64,000 nt of DNA from Sporolactobacillus sp. THM7-7 (GCF_004153225.1 NZ_SEMB01000008.1:43364-107363); one strand, 5' to 3'. Shown: positions 8,435-17,062, counted from the stretch's first letter. The notes: generated by a model not told the origin, from the sequence alone. Translations and numbers: made by a program.

Positions 8435-8454
8435 ACACAGTGTAAGGGCGGTTG

Positions 8455-8522
8455 GGAAGGCGCCTTCCTGATTGCTCGAAGCGAAAAACACCACACGGAC
8501 GTGGGAATACGTCTCAAGGAGG
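8455..8522 (+). promoter_or_regulatory. hag leader: 5' hairpin and two CsrA sites
   Basis: CCAC (8491-8494) and GTGG (8501-8504) form a hairpin whose hexaloop ACGGAC presents GGA, matching the CsrA consensus ACA-RGGA-UGU. A second GGA lies in the ribosome site AAGGAGG (8516-8522). This is the two-site layout known for B. subtilis hag, where CsrA blocks ribosome access. Further upstream, GGAAGGCGCCTTCC (8455-8468) is a perfect palindrome that would fold at the mRNA 5' end and may protect it. Confidence 0.75.
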
Positions 8523-8531
8523 AAACTCTTC

Positions 8532-9353
8532 ATGATCATCAATCATAACATTGCTTCGTTGAACACACTGAATCAGCTAAGCAAAAATGAAACGGCAACT
8601 CAGAAATCGTTGGCCAAATTGTCTTCTGGTCTTCGTATTAACACTGCAGCCGATGACGCGGCAGGCCTTGCGATTTCCGAAAAGATGAAAGCTCAAATTA
8701 ATGGTTTGAACCAGGCGAAACGTAATGCTCAAGACGGCACTTCTCTTATTCAGACTGCAGAAGGTGCACTGAGTGAAACAACATCCATTTTGCAGCGTAT
8801 GCGGGAATTAGCGGTTCAAGCCGGTAACACAACGAACACGCAGGAAGACGTTGATCAAATTAATGCTGAACTGAGTAATCTCTATAGCGAAGTTGATCGT
8901 ATTAAAGATGTAACAGCATTTAATAACCAAAATTTACTTTCTGGTTCTTTTACTGGTACATTACAGATTGGTGCGAACGATGGCGAGATATTAAGCTTCA
9001 GTATTGGAGATATGAGTGCCAGCGCTTTATTAGGTGACGCAAGTCTCACAACTAGCTTAGTATCTGATAATAACTCAGCAAGTCAAGCAATTTCTGCCAT
9101 TGATGCTGCGATTAAAAAAGTATCAAATCAGAGAGATAATCTCGGTGCCCTGCAAAATCGTCTCGAACATACGATTAATAATCTAAGCACGTCTTCGCAG
9201 AATCTGACAGATGCGCAATCCCGTATTACAGACGTGGATATGGCAAGCGAGATGGCAAACTTTACGAAGAACAACATTCTGAACCAAGCTGCTCAGGCGA
9301 TGCTCGCTCAAGCTAATCAGCTGCCTCAGGGCGTTCTTCAGCTCCTCAGATAA
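8532..9353 (+). CDS. hag: flagellin
   Basis: This 273-residue protein is the main filament subunit. It starts MIINHNIASLNTLNQLSKNE, carries SSGLRINTAADDAAGLAIS in the N-terminal D0/D1 region and ends with FTKNNILNQAAQAMLAQANQ and QLPQGVLQLLR. The variable central domain is very short, so the filament surface is small, similar in size to B. subtilis Hag. I use the ATG at 8532, which has AAGGAGG 9 bases upstream and gives the conserved N-terminus; an earlier start at 8472 would overlap the CsrA sites. Export is signal-peptide-free through the flagellar type III system, with FliS as chaperone. Confidence 0.97.
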   Translation: MIINHNIASLNTLNQLSKNETATQKSLAKLSSGLRINTAADDAAGLAISEKMKAQINGLNQAKRNAQDGTSLIQTAEGALSETTSILQRMRELAVQAGNTTNTQEDVDQINAELSNLYSEVDRIKDVTAFNNQNLLSGSFTGTLQIGANDGEILSFSIGDMSASALLGDASLTTSLVSDNNSASQAISAIDAAIKKVSNQRDNLGALQNRLEHTINNLSTSSQNLTDAQSRITDVDMASEMANFTKNNILNQAAQAMLAQANQLPQGVLQLLR

Positions 9354-9379
9354 TTCAGAAACATATTAGTTTTACTTAA

Positions 9380-9414
9380 AGGTGAGGCTCTATTACAATA
9401 GGACCTCACTTTTT
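9380..9414 (+). terminator. terminator after hag
   Basis: GTGAGG (9382-9387) pairs with CCTCAC (9404-9409), followed by five T. It separates the highly expressed hag message from the glycosyltransferase genes. Confidence 0.75.
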
Positions 9415-9452
9415 CCATTTACATAAGGAATTTGAGAATGAGGTGTAAATTG

Positions 9453-11393
9453 ATGTCGCCACTTTTATCATTATGTATGATTGTAAAAAATGAAGAAAAC
9501 GTATTAAAACGTTGCCTTGATTCAGTCAAAGATGGAGTAGACGAAATAGTCGTTGTTGATACGGGTTCGACAGATAAAACGAAAGAGATCGCTGGTGAGT
9601 ATACCGATAAATTATATGACTATGAATGGACAAATAGTTTTGCGGATGCGCGGAATTATGCGCAAAGCAAAGCAACCGGAGAGTGGATTCTTGCCTTGGA
9701 TGCGGATGAATTTGTCGACTATGATAATCTAATGGATTTGAGAAAAGAACTTAGGGAAAACGTTAATCATTTCGATGTCGGCCTTGTAAAAATATTTAAC
9801 TTTACAGGTCAAGCGGGACAATTAATTTATAACAATTATCACGTTCGTATTTATAGAAATGATCCATCGATCAATTACTACAGGGCGATTCATGAGCAGC
9901 TGAAGAAAACGGACGGAAGCAGCCTCAAAGAACAAGTCTCTTCCCTGGTCGTTTACCATTCAGGCTATTTAACAAGTACTGTAGATTCAAAAAATAAACA
10001 TAAAAGAAACAAAGCTTTAATTGATAAAGAAGTAAGAGAGAACGGTCAGACTGGTTTCGATTACTTTAATCTCGGCAATGAATACCTCTCTCATGGAGAT
10101 ACAGAAAAGGCGCTTGATCATTATGTGAAAGCCTATAAAAAAAGACCAGATGTTCGGTATAGTTGGGTTGGCCCGTGCGTCCTTCAAATCATTCAATGTT
10201 TAATACAGCTAAAGCGATACAAAGATGCTTTGAATGTTATTCGTGATAGTGAAGCGATCTTTTCTCGTTCACCGGAATTTAAAACGATGAGAGGAAGAAT
10301 ATTCTTGCTTCAGGGACGGATCAATGATGCGGAACATGAACTTATTCGTTTAGTTGATAATAAAGATGATTATACAGACACTATAATAAGTCCTGATTAT
10401 CTTAAGTACTTCCCGTATAAATTTTTAGGGTATATCTATGAGAAGAAAGAAGACTTGCAAAAAGCAGTGTTCCATTATAGCAAAGCTTTCCACTTTAATT
10501 TAAATGACGAGGACTTATTAAGGAGATATTTTAGACTGTTATTGCAGAACACGTCACCTGAAGCATTTTATCAGTTTCTCTTAGATGAAAAATTACTCGA
10601 AAATAAAAATAGTGCAAAGCGTCTGATGAAAGTTATTGTCAATCTTTCTGATTCAAATGAGTTTGTTAGCGAAATACTTGATCACTCATTTTTTAATGAA
10701 GATTTTGGAGCCCAAGCTAAGTATCTGTTAATTCAAAAACAGCCAAAGGATGCATTTAAACTCATCAGCCAATTATCCCCGAAACAGTTAATCTATATCT
10801 TTAATGAGGGAATATTTGACTTCTTTGATTTTTTAATTCTTTGTTTGTTGTTAAACCAGCAGAAACTGCTTGCCGCTTATACTGGAATGATGAAACAAGT
10901 TGCAGGATTAGTAGACCTGTTATCAAATGGTAAAAGTAAGGATAAAGTTAATCCTTCCATATACCTCATCGTTTTGAAAAGATTGATTCGCTTAGAGCAA
11001 TTTGATCTGTTCGAAAAAATTGTGGGATACAAAACGTTTTTTGACAAATCGATCAATATACGGATAGGCCATCTCTTATATAATGACGGCTTTTGTGATT
11101 TAGCCGTATCGTTTTATCAGGAAGCAGGGACGTCGCTTTTTGATGAACAGACGTATCTGAATGTTATGGAGCAGTTTAAAAAACAAAATATGCTGGAGGA
11201 TGCCTTCCAATTTGCGCTGCGGTCTCTTAATAAGGGTTATCAGCATTTTTCATTAATTAAAGACGTCATTGAGATAGCTAATCAAGTTAACGATGAACCG
11301 ATTCATCATGCTAAACGAGATCTGGCTAAGTTTGCACTGAAATTATATCCGGACAGTAAGGAAATGCGAGAAGTGTTATTTGCCAATCGCTAA
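9453..11393 (+). CDS. family 2 glycosyltransferase with TPR-rich C-terminus
   Basis: This 646-residue protein has an N-terminal GT2 (GT-A fold) domain: LSLCMIVKNEENVLKRCL, VVDTGSTDKT near residue 35 and the metal-binding DAD in LALDADEF at residues 83-85. From about residue 195 it carries TPR-like helices (YFNLGNEYLSHGDTEKALDH) and a long helical tail. Such GT2-TPR proteins next to flagellin often glycosylate flagellin, which I infer here from position only. ATG 9453 is preferred over upstream starts because AGGTG lies 7 bases before it. The gene is clearly more AT-rich than its neighbours, which suggests acquisition by transfer. Confidence 0.82.
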   Translation: MSPLLSLCMIVKNEENVLKRCLDSVKDGVDEIVVVDTGSTDKTKEIAGEYTDKLYDYEWTNSFADARNYAQSKATGEWILALDADEFVDYDNLMDLRKELRENVNHFDVGLVKIFNFTGQAGQLIYNNYHVRIYRNDPSINYYRAIHEQLKKTDGSSLKEQVSSLVVYHSGYLTSTVDSKNKHKRNKALIDKEVRENGQTGFDYFNLGNEYLSHGDTEKALDHYVKAYKKRPDVRYSWVGPCVLQIIQCLIQLKRYKDALNVIRDSEAIFSRSPEFKTMRGRIFLLQGRINDAEHELIRLVDNKDDYTDTIISPDYLKYFPYKFLGYIYEKKEDLQKAVFHYSKAFHFNLNDEDLLRRYFRLLLQNTSPEAFYQFLLDEKLLENKNSAKRLMKVIVNLSDSNEFVSEILDHSFFNEDFGAQAKYLLIQKQPKDAFKLISQLSPKQLIYIFNEGIFDFFDFLILCLLLNQQKLLAAYTGMMKQVAGLVDLLSNGKSKDKVNPSIYLIVLKRLIRLEQFDLFEKIVGYKTFFDKSINIRIGHLLYNDGFCDLAVSFYQEAGTSLFDEQTYLNVMEQFKKQNMLEDAFQFALRSLNKGYQHFSLIKDVIEIANQVNDEPIHHAKRDLAKFALKLYPDSKEMREVLFANR

Positions 11394-11585
11394 AGCGGCA
11401 GTTCTTTTTATTTCTAAGCTAGATTGTTTGCAAAACACGTTTCATTATTTCATAACTTAAATGAAAAGCAACGAATAAAGATGTCAAGGGCAGCGAAAAA
11501 AATCAGCTCAAAAATTCTCGGTGGATACGGTTATTGATCGAATGTTGGACTCCCTTTCAGAAATTATTGGAAAGAAGGCTGCACG

Positions 11586-12668
11586 ATGATTATTGATGTT
11601 GTTCTTGGCCAGGCGGAAGGGCGAGGCGGATTGGAAAATGTTCTCACTCTGGTATCTAATGAGTTACAAAGAAGAGGGCATGAGATTAGAGTTTTTCAAA
11701 TGGGACAGTCTTCGTATCAAGATTGGGAGGAAACTCTGCCTGAAGTCTATTATTATGGCCTTGCAGCTCATCAATCCTATCAGGGTGAGCAGGATTTATT
11801 TCGATATGCACTCGGTTATCGGGATATGCTTGACATTTTGGGCTATCCTGATGTTATTTTGGCGACACATACTCCTTTACTATCAGCGCTTTGTCGGTTA
11901 GCAGTTTGTCACTTAGGTGGGGAAAAAGAACCTGCTATTTTATCTTGGCTGCACGGTCCACCAGATGTATGGAAGGGTGGCCAGTATTTACACTACGCAA
12001 AAGACGGTCACTTAGCCATTTCCGAGAGTATCGGAAATCAAATCGCAGAATATGTAGATCCGGAGACAGTTCATTATATTGGAAATCCAGTTGATTTTAA
12101 TCACGTTTCTCAAGTGAAAAGAGCTAAGAACTCCTTGAAACTCATCTACGTTGGCAGGTTAAATAATATAGAAAAAAGACTGGATGTGCTTTTTAAAGGC
12201 TTAAAGAAGTTAAATGGAGATTGGACGCTTAATGTTATCGGTGATGGCCCGAACAAAACTTCGTTACAAGACTACGCGAAGAAATTGGATATTGACAATC
12301 ATATCTTTTGGATGGGTTGGAGTAACAGGCCATGGGAAGAAATAACCAGTGCATCAGTTCTTGTATTGTCATCCGACTACGAAGGATTTGGATTAGTGGT
12401 CGTGGAAGCATTATCAAGAGGATTGCCCGTAATCAGCACGGCATGCGGTGGTCCGAATGAAATGATCAAAGACGGACTCAATGGCTGGATCTTCCCATGC
12501 GGGGACAGCGAAAAACTGCATCATATCTTACAGGATATTCTGGATGGAAAAAAGGTTCTGCCGGACGCTGAAAGCTGCTTGCAATCTGTGGATCAATACC
12601 GAGTAGAGCGCGTTGTCGATCGAATGGAATCTGCCATTCACCAAGCAATTGAAAATAGAACGATCTAA
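11586..12668 (+). CDS. family 4 glycosyltransferase
   Basis: This 360-residue GT4 (GT-B fold) enzyme begins with GQAEGRGGLENVL, the acceptor-side glycine loop. The donor-binding half has LKLIYVGRLNNIEKRLDVL and the E-x7-E motif of retaining enzymes in EGFGLVVVEALSRGLPV, followed by GGPNEMI. It resembles WaaG-like transferases that work on lipopolysaccharide or on proteins. It lies between hag and flaG with the GT2 gene, so flagellin glycosylation is the best guess; cell-wall polymer work is the alternative. AGAAGG precedes the ATG. Like the gene before it, it is AT-rich for this region. Confidence 0.82.
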   Translation: MIIDVVLGQAEGRGGLENVLTLVSNELQRRGHEIRVFQMGQSSYQDWEETLPEVYYYGLAAHQSYQGEQDLFRYALGYRDMLDILGYPDVILATHTPLLSALCRLAVCHLGGEKEPAILSWLHGPPDVWKGGQYLHYAKDGHLAISESIGNQIAEYVDPETVHYIGNPVDFNHVSQVKRAKNSLKLIYVGRLNNIEKRLDVLFKGLKKLNGDWTLNVIGDGPNKTSLQDYAKKLDIDNHIFWMGWSNRPWEEITSASVLVLSSDYEGFGLVVVEALSRGLPVISTACGGPNEMIKDGLNGWIFPCGDSEKLHHILQDILDGKKVLPDAESCLQSVDQYRVERVVDRMESAIHQAIENRTI

Positions 12669-12698
12669 TGAATCTTTCCGCTTAAAATTATTTTTTGT

Positions 12699-12725
12699 TA
12701 AACTTTTCCTCAACTAAACCGATAA
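12699..12725 (+). promoter_or_regulatory. sigma-D promoter of flaG-fliD-fliS-fliT
   Basis: TAAA (12699-12702), 15 bases, ACCGATAA (12718-12725), a good sigma-D match. It lies 46 bases before the flaG start and puts the cap operon under the same sigma factor as hag. Confidence 0.82.
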
Positions 12726-12771
12726 ATCTATTAGATAATTCGATGAATTGGTTGTTGGGGAGGGGAGGTCC

Positions 12772-13131
12772 ATGGATGTAAACGCCGGCTTCATTGACGT
12801 CAGTTCTTCATCCATGCAGAAGGATCACTCAGTAAATCAAGTAACGTATCAATGGATAATCGATAAAAGTCAGTCACCATCTAATGGCGGACAGGTAAAC
12901 CATTTAAAGAAGAGTCAGGTTGAAAAACTCGTGAAAGAAGCCAATAAAATCCTGAAGCCTGAAGTGACTGAACTTAAGTATGTTTATTTCGACAAGCTTC
13001 AGACATATTATGTTCAGGTTCAGGATGTCAATACGCATCGAGTGATTCGTGAGATTCCTCCGAAAAAGTTTATGGAAATGTACGCGGCGATCGCCGAAAA
13101 GTTAGGGCTTATTGTAAATGATCACGCATAA
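12772..13131 (+). CDS. flaG: flagellar protein FlaG (YvyC)
   Basis: This 119-residue protein fits the FlaG/YvyC family: the conserved end reads NKILKPEVTELKYVYFDKLQ, then YYVQVQDVNTHRVIREIPPK and KFMEMYAAIAEKLGL. The N-terminal third is loose. FlaG proteins affect filament length; the mechanism is unclear. I choose ATG 12772 because GGGGAGG lies 8 bases upstream; an earlier in-frame start at 12748 would lie upstream of that site. It leads the cap operon with fliD, fliS and fliT. Confidence 0.88.
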   Translation: MDVNAGFIDVSSSSMQKDHSVNQVTYQWIIDKSQSPSNGGQVNHLKKSQVEKLVKEANKILKPEVTELKYVYFDKLQTYYVQVQDVNTHRVIREIPPKKFMEMYAAIAEKLGLIVNDHA

Positions 13132-13149
13132 GCGAGGAGACTGATTTTT

Positions 13150-15075
13150 ATGGTGGACAGCGTAGGAAGCGCAACTTCAACAAGCTCCAATTATTATTTA
13201 CTGAATACGGGAAGAAACAGCAGTCTGCAGGTGTCTGGGCTCGCGAGCGGGATTGATGTCGATAGTATCGTCAACAAGCTAATGCAGGCAGAGTCCGTCC
13301 CGCTCGATCGGATGAACCAGCAGCTTCAGCTCCTGGAATGGAAGCGCGATGATTATCGCAGTATGAACGATTTACTCGGAAAGCTGCAATCGGTGATGAG
13401 TACGATGGCTCTGCAGTCGAGCTATGCAAAGACAGCGGCGATCAGCGATCCGACGAAGGTATCGGTCACGGCAGGAACTGGTGCGGGTAATGCGACCTTC
13501 ACACTGACCAATGCAACACTCGCGACAGCGGCGACCAACGCCACCCAGTTTTCAGATGGTTCAACTTCCATAGTAAAAACCGGAAGCAGTTTTGATTCCA
13601 GTAAACCTTTGATTGAACAGGCGGGTAACTTGGCAAACTCTGTTAATTGGAAAAGTAATACGATCTCTGATACGACACCCGAATCGATCACGGTTTCTGC
13701 GGATGGGTTTGAGTTCCAGCTGGCGAATGGGGCAGTTGACTCTGCTGCTGCAAATCAAGTTACTGTTACGGATGCAAGTAATACCACAACTACATACAAC
13801 ATTGTGTATAGTCAGAGCGATTTGTATAATGCCAGTCCTGATACGCCAACCGTTTATATAGATCCAACGACGGGACATATGACATTTAATCAGCAAATAA
13901 ACAAAGGATCAACCATTTCGGCCAGCTATACGTATAAAACGGTGAACCTCAATCTTGAAACCTTTGACAGTAATGGAAATAAGATTGATAAGAGCTTGTC
14001 ATTAAATGGGAGTTTGTCTCTTGATAGCATGCTGCAAAAACTTAATGCCTCCGGTGCCGGAGTCAATGCATTTTATGATTCAGCTTCTCAGCGGGTGTCG
14101 ATATCAACGACTCAAACGGGACATGTGAACCCTGATTCCAATGGCAAAGAGATGATTTTTAATTATAATAATGATGCCTATGATTTGTTTCGCACACTTG
14201 GACTAAGTCCTTCGAATGAACAGGGCGGAACGGATGCTGCATTCACACTTAACGGCATGGAGACAACACGGCATTCCAATACATTTACAGTGAACAATAC
14301 AACGTTTACTCTGAACGAAGCCATACCCTCAACTCAGATTGTAACGGTTGGTATCAGTACGGATACGGACAGTGTTTTGAAACAAATTACAGATTTTGTG
14401 GATCAATACAATGAGGCGATCCAGAAGATTAACGATATGATCAATACACCGCCGAATCGGGATTATCCCCCCTTAACGGCGGCACAGAAAGCGCAAATGA
14501 AAGATTCGGATATTACGAACTGGAATGAAATAGCGAGAAAGGGGACGCTTTATGGCGATAATATTTTAAGAGGCGCGCTGAGCCAGATGCGCCAGGATCT
14601 GTACAGTCCGGTGAGCGGTTTGTCCGGGCTGCCGGGCAATATGGGCAGCTCGTATAATCAGCTGGCACAAATCGGGATTACGACAAGCAGGGATTATTTG
14701 GAACACGGGAAGCTGGTTATTGATGAGAATAAACTGAGGGAAGCGATCTCCGCCGATCCCGCGGGCGTCATGCAATTATTTACGAACGGGAACTCGAATA
14801 GCACCGACTCCGCTTCTATGGGGATTGCCAAGCGCCTGTACAATACGTTGACGGATACGATGTCAAGGGTCAAGGAACAGGCTGGTAATCCGACAATGGT
14901 CAATAATCAGTTTAATATCGGTCGGAGTATCGATGATATGAACGATGAAATCGCCTCTTTTCAGGATCATCTGAAAGTGATTCAGACCCGATACTACAGG
15001 CAGTTTTCGGCGATGGAATCAGCCATTGAGCAGGCGAATTCCCAAGCCCTGTACTTGCAAAATATGTTAAGCTGA
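13150..15075 (+). CDS. fliD: flagellar filament cap protein FliD
   Basis: This 641-residue secreted protein caps the filament and guides flagellin folding. The N-terminal SGLASGIDVDSIVNKLMQAE and LDRMNQQLQLLEWKRDDYRS, and the C-terminal ISTSRDYLEHGKLVID-like (GITTSRDYLEHGKL) and FNIGRSIDDMNDEIASFQDH segments are FliD hallmarks. It is about 140 residues longer than B. subtilis FliD; the extra length lies in the Thr/Ser/Asn-rich exposed middle domain (about residues 110-350). It follows flaG by 18 bases with a GCGAGGAGA ribosome site. Confidence 0.93.
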   Translation: MVDSVGSATSTSSNYYLLNTGRNSSLQVSGLASGIDVDSIVNKLMQAESVPLDRMNQQLQLLEWKRDDYRSMNDLLGKLQSVMSTMALQSSYAKTAAISDPTKVSVTAGTGAGNATFTLTNATLATAATNATQFSDGSTSIVKTGSSFDSSKPLIEQAGNLANSVNWKSNTISDTTPESITVSADGFEFQLANGAVDSAAANQVTVTDASNTTTTYNIVYSQSDLYNASPDTPTVYIDPTTGHMTFNQQINKGSTISASYTYKTVNLNLETFDSNGNKIDKSLSLNGSLSLDSMLQKLNASGAGVNAFYDSASQRVSISTTQTGHVNPDSNGKEMIFNYNNDAYDLFRTLGLSPSNEQGGTDAAFTLNGMETTRHSNTFTVNNTTFTLNEAIPSTQIVTVGISTDTDSVLKQITDFVDQYNEAIQKINDMINTPPNRDYPPLTAAQKAQMKDSDITNWNEIARKGTLYGDNILRGALSQMRQDLYSPVSGLSGLPGNMGSSYNQLAQIGITTSRDYLEHGKLVIDENKLREAISADPAGVMQLFTNGNSNSTDSASMGIAKRLYNTLTDTMSRVKEQAGNPTMVNNQFNIGRSIDDMNDEIASFQDHLKVIQTRYYRQFSAMESAIEQANSQALYLQNMLS

Positions 15076-15104
15076 AAGTTATTTTGGATTCGGGAGGAAG
15101 CACG

Positions 15105-15500
15105 ATGCCAAATCACGCATATCAGGTTTATCGGCACAGTTCGGTCATGACGGCGACCCCCGGTGAACTGACGCTCATGCTGTATGACGGATGTATCAAA
15201 TTTATTCGCCGGGGGCGTGAAGCGATAGAAAGAAAAGATTATGAACAAAAAAATATATTTCTGCAAAAAGCTCAGGCTATTATCAATGAATTGATGGTGA
15301 CCCTCAATTTGGAGCAGCCGGTGTCGGAAAGTATGATGCGAATGTACGATTATATGCATCGCCGGCTTGTCGAGGCCAATGTCAAGAACGATCCGAAGAT
15401 TCTGGATGAGGTCGAGGGACTGGTGGCCGATTTTCGCGATACGTGGAAGCGGGTCATCGAGATCACAAAGAAAAATCAGCCGAAAAGGGATCGTGTGTAA
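15105..15500 (+). CDS. fliS: flagellin export chaperone FliS
   Basis: This 131-residue helical protein binds the flagellin C-terminus and keeps it from assembling in the cytoplasm. HAYQVYRHSSVMTATPGELTL at the N-terminus (first part VYRHSSVMTATPGELT) and LMLYDGCIKFIRRG are the FliS signatures. ATG 15105 has GGGAGGAAG just upstream and gives the usual N-terminus. It is followed after one base by fliT, so the two are probably translationally coupled. Confidence 0.95.
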   Translation: MPNHAYQVYRHSSVMTATPGELTLMLYDGCIKFIRRGREAIERKDYEQKNIFLQKAQAIINELMVTLNLEQPVSESMMRMYDYMHRRLVEANVKNDPKILDEVEGLVADFRDTWKRVIEITKKNQPKRDRV

Positions 15501-15501
15501 C

Positions 15502-15846
15502 ATGACGCTTCAGAAAATCTATGATCAGACGGTGGCGCTTGAGCGTCTGATTGATCAGTATGACCGTGAAAAGCGGGATGGCTGGATCGGGAAGCTTCAG
15601 GAATTGCTGGATGCGCGCGGGCGGCTGGTCGAACAGCTTTCCGGACCGCGCAGTAATAAAGAGCGGGCGGTTGTGGAAAAAATTGTGGCGGTGAATCAAA
15701 AGATTGGCGAGGGACTTCAGTCCATCAAGATGGATATTTTGAAAGACATGCATCAGTTCAGGATGCGCAAGCATACGGTCAGCCGATACCGAAACCCGTA
15801 CACCGGCCCGACAAAGGATGGTATGTTTCTGGATAAGAGGGAATAA
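15502..15846 (+). CDS. fliT: flagellar chaperone FliT
   Basis: This 114-residue protein takes the fliT position after fliS and has the expected size (about 113 in B. subtilis) and character: a helical, charged protein (KIYDQTVALERLIDQYDREK). Sequence conservation in this family is low. FliT is a chaperone of FliD. ATG 15502 is used; a GTG at 15493 would overlap fliS but lies too close to the AAGGGA site. Confidence 0.8.
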   Translation: MTLQKIYDQTVALERLIDQYDREKRDGWIGKLQELLDARGRLVEQLSGPRSNKERAVVEKIVAVNQKIGEGLQSIKMDILKDMHQFRMRKHTVSRYRNPYTGPTKDGMFLDKRE

Positions 15847-15915
15847 GCTCAACTTTTTTCGGGGATTTTCGCTGTCTTTACAAAATATCACCATAAATGG
15901 CCCAATATAATTTTT

Positions 15916-15951
15916 AAAAAACAAACCCATCCACTGTATCGGGATGGGTTT
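15916..15951 (-). terminator. terminator of the small minus-strand gene
   Basis: AAACCCATCC (15923-15932) and GGATGGGTTT (15942-15951) form a perfect 10-bp stem. On the minus strand it is followed by GTTTTTT; on the plus strand the T tract is broken, so it mainly serves the gene at 15968-16105 but may also stop fliT transcripts. Confidence 0.7.
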
Positions 15952-15967
15952 AATTGATATTTATTGT

Positions 15968-16105
15968 TCAGTCGGCAGCCACGGCGTCCTGGTCGCGGTC
16001 TTCATTCAGGCTTGCGAGGAATTTCAGGTAGCTGTATGTGGATTCTTTTTCGTCTTCGTTGAGCTGATCGAACAATTCGACGATGTCTTCTTTTTTGACG
16101 GACAT
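15968..16105 (-). CDS. small acidic protein of unknown function
   Basis: A 45-residue frame beginning MSVKKEDIVELFDQLNEDEK is preceded by AAGGAG at a proper distance and followed by its own terminator, which makes it a likely real gene. It is acidic and helical (ELFDQL, TYSYLKFLASL) and has no cysteine or membrane segment. I do not recognise it. The sequence vaguely recalls small antitoxin-like or DUF2281-type helices, but no toxin partner is next to it. An upstream ATG at 16180 lacks a ribosome site. Confidence 0.55.
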   Translation of the reverse strand: MSVKKEDIVELFDQLNEDEKESTYSYLKFLASLNEDRDQDAVAAD

Positions 16106-16435
16106 AAAATGAGCTCCTTTTTTAGTTGTTGTCACAGTCTGATCGGCAACATTGAGAATTAAATCACAAGGCTGGCGCAACAGAGAATCAACCTTTCGTC
16201 TACGTCTAACCCAAGTTTCTATTCGTTGGTTCTTTTGTTTATCATCGATTGCGTGTTTATTATATGGAGAATTGGTTAACGTGTCAACGATAGACAGCGC
16301 TTACATAAGACATTGCTCCATTGCATTTTTTGCATAGAATCAGTGCTTTTTTTGCATGATCGATATCGTGAAGAAAAGTTGAAAATTGTATGTCAGAATA
16401 GTGAAAATGTAAACGATTAAAATATTGTTTTAGAG
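16106..16435. other. intergenic region before hpf
   Basis: No gene seen. It is AT-rich and must hold the promoter of the small minus-strand gene. ATGTAAACGATTAAAA at about 16408-16423 resembles a CcpA cre site with one mismatch at a key base; I give it little weight. Confidence 0.3.
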
Positions 16436-16461
16436 GTTTAAGAAGGATTGGGACAGGGAAT
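16436..16461 (+). promoter_or_regulatory. possible sigma-B promoter of hpf
   Basis: GTTTAA (16436-16441), 14 bases, GGGAAT (16456-16461), one mismatch from the sigma-B consensus GTTTAA-N12-15-GGGTAT. B. subtilis hpf (yvyD) is controlled by sigma-B and sigma-H. Whether this organism has sigma-B cannot be seen here. Confidence 0.5.
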
Positions 16462-16495
16462 AGCGAAATATATATAAGTGAAGGGAGGCTTTCTT

Positions 16496-17062
16496 ATGAA
16501 TGTAAACATTCGGGGCGAAAATATTGAGATGACGCCATCTTTACAAAGCTATGCGGAGAAAAAGATTGGTAAACTGGAAAAATATTTTAACTCGCCGATA
16601 GCGGCAGATGCACGAGTGAATATGCGCGTTCATAACAGGGATCAGGTGATTGAAGTCACCATTCCGTTGCAAGGGCTTCTCTTAAGGGCGGAAGTGGGCC
16701 AGGACGATATGTATGCGGCGATCGATTTGGTCGTCTCCAAGCTGGAGCGGCAGATAAAGAAATACAAAACGAGAATTTACCGTAAGAGTCGCCAGGACAG
16801 CCGTCAGGCGCACGAATCGTCCAGCGGTTCAATCGCCGCTTTAACCCAAACGAGAGAAACGAAAACTTCGGAAAGAGAAGATTCGTTTAAGGTGGTCAGA
16901 AACAAAAGGTTCGTGCTGAAACCGATGACCGTCGAGGAGGCGATTCTTCAGATGAATATGCTGGGACATACGTTCTTCGTCTTTAATAACGCCAATAACG
17001 GCGAGACGAGTGTGGTATATCAGCGCAAAGACGGCCGTTATGGGCTGATTGAGCAGGAATAA
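16496..17062 (+). CDS. hpf: long ribosome hibernation promoting factor
   Basis: This 188-residue protein is a long-form HPF that ties two 70S ribosomes into inactive 100S dimers. The N-terminal ribosome-binding domain (residues 1 to about 100) starts MNVNIRGENIEMTPSLQSYA; after a polar linker comes the dimerisation domain (KRFVLKPMTVEEAILQMNML, then GHTFFVFNNANNGE and VVYQRKDGRYGLI). ATG 16496 has AGGGAGG 7 bases upstream. It lies before secA as in B. subtilis. A sigma-B-like promoter upstream fits a stress and stationary-phase role. Confidence 0.94.
   Translation: MNVNIRGENIEMTPSLQSYAEKKIGKLEKYFNSPIAADARVNMRVHNRDQVIEVTIPLQGLLLRAEVGQDDMYAAIDLVVSKLERQIKKYKTRIYRKSRQDSRQAHESSSGSIAALTQTRETKTSEREDSFKVVRNKRFVLKPMTVEEAILQMNMLGHTFFVFNNANNGETSVVYQRKDGRYGLIEQE

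Noticed and set aside
12703-12725. Sigma-54 or sigma-A promoter for flaG
   Set aside because: The sigma-D pattern fits exactly, and no TGGCAC-N5-TTGC or TTGACA-type boxes were seen.
16408-16423. CcpA cre site before hpf
   Set aside because: The key C of the right half is replaced and the site is far from palindromic.
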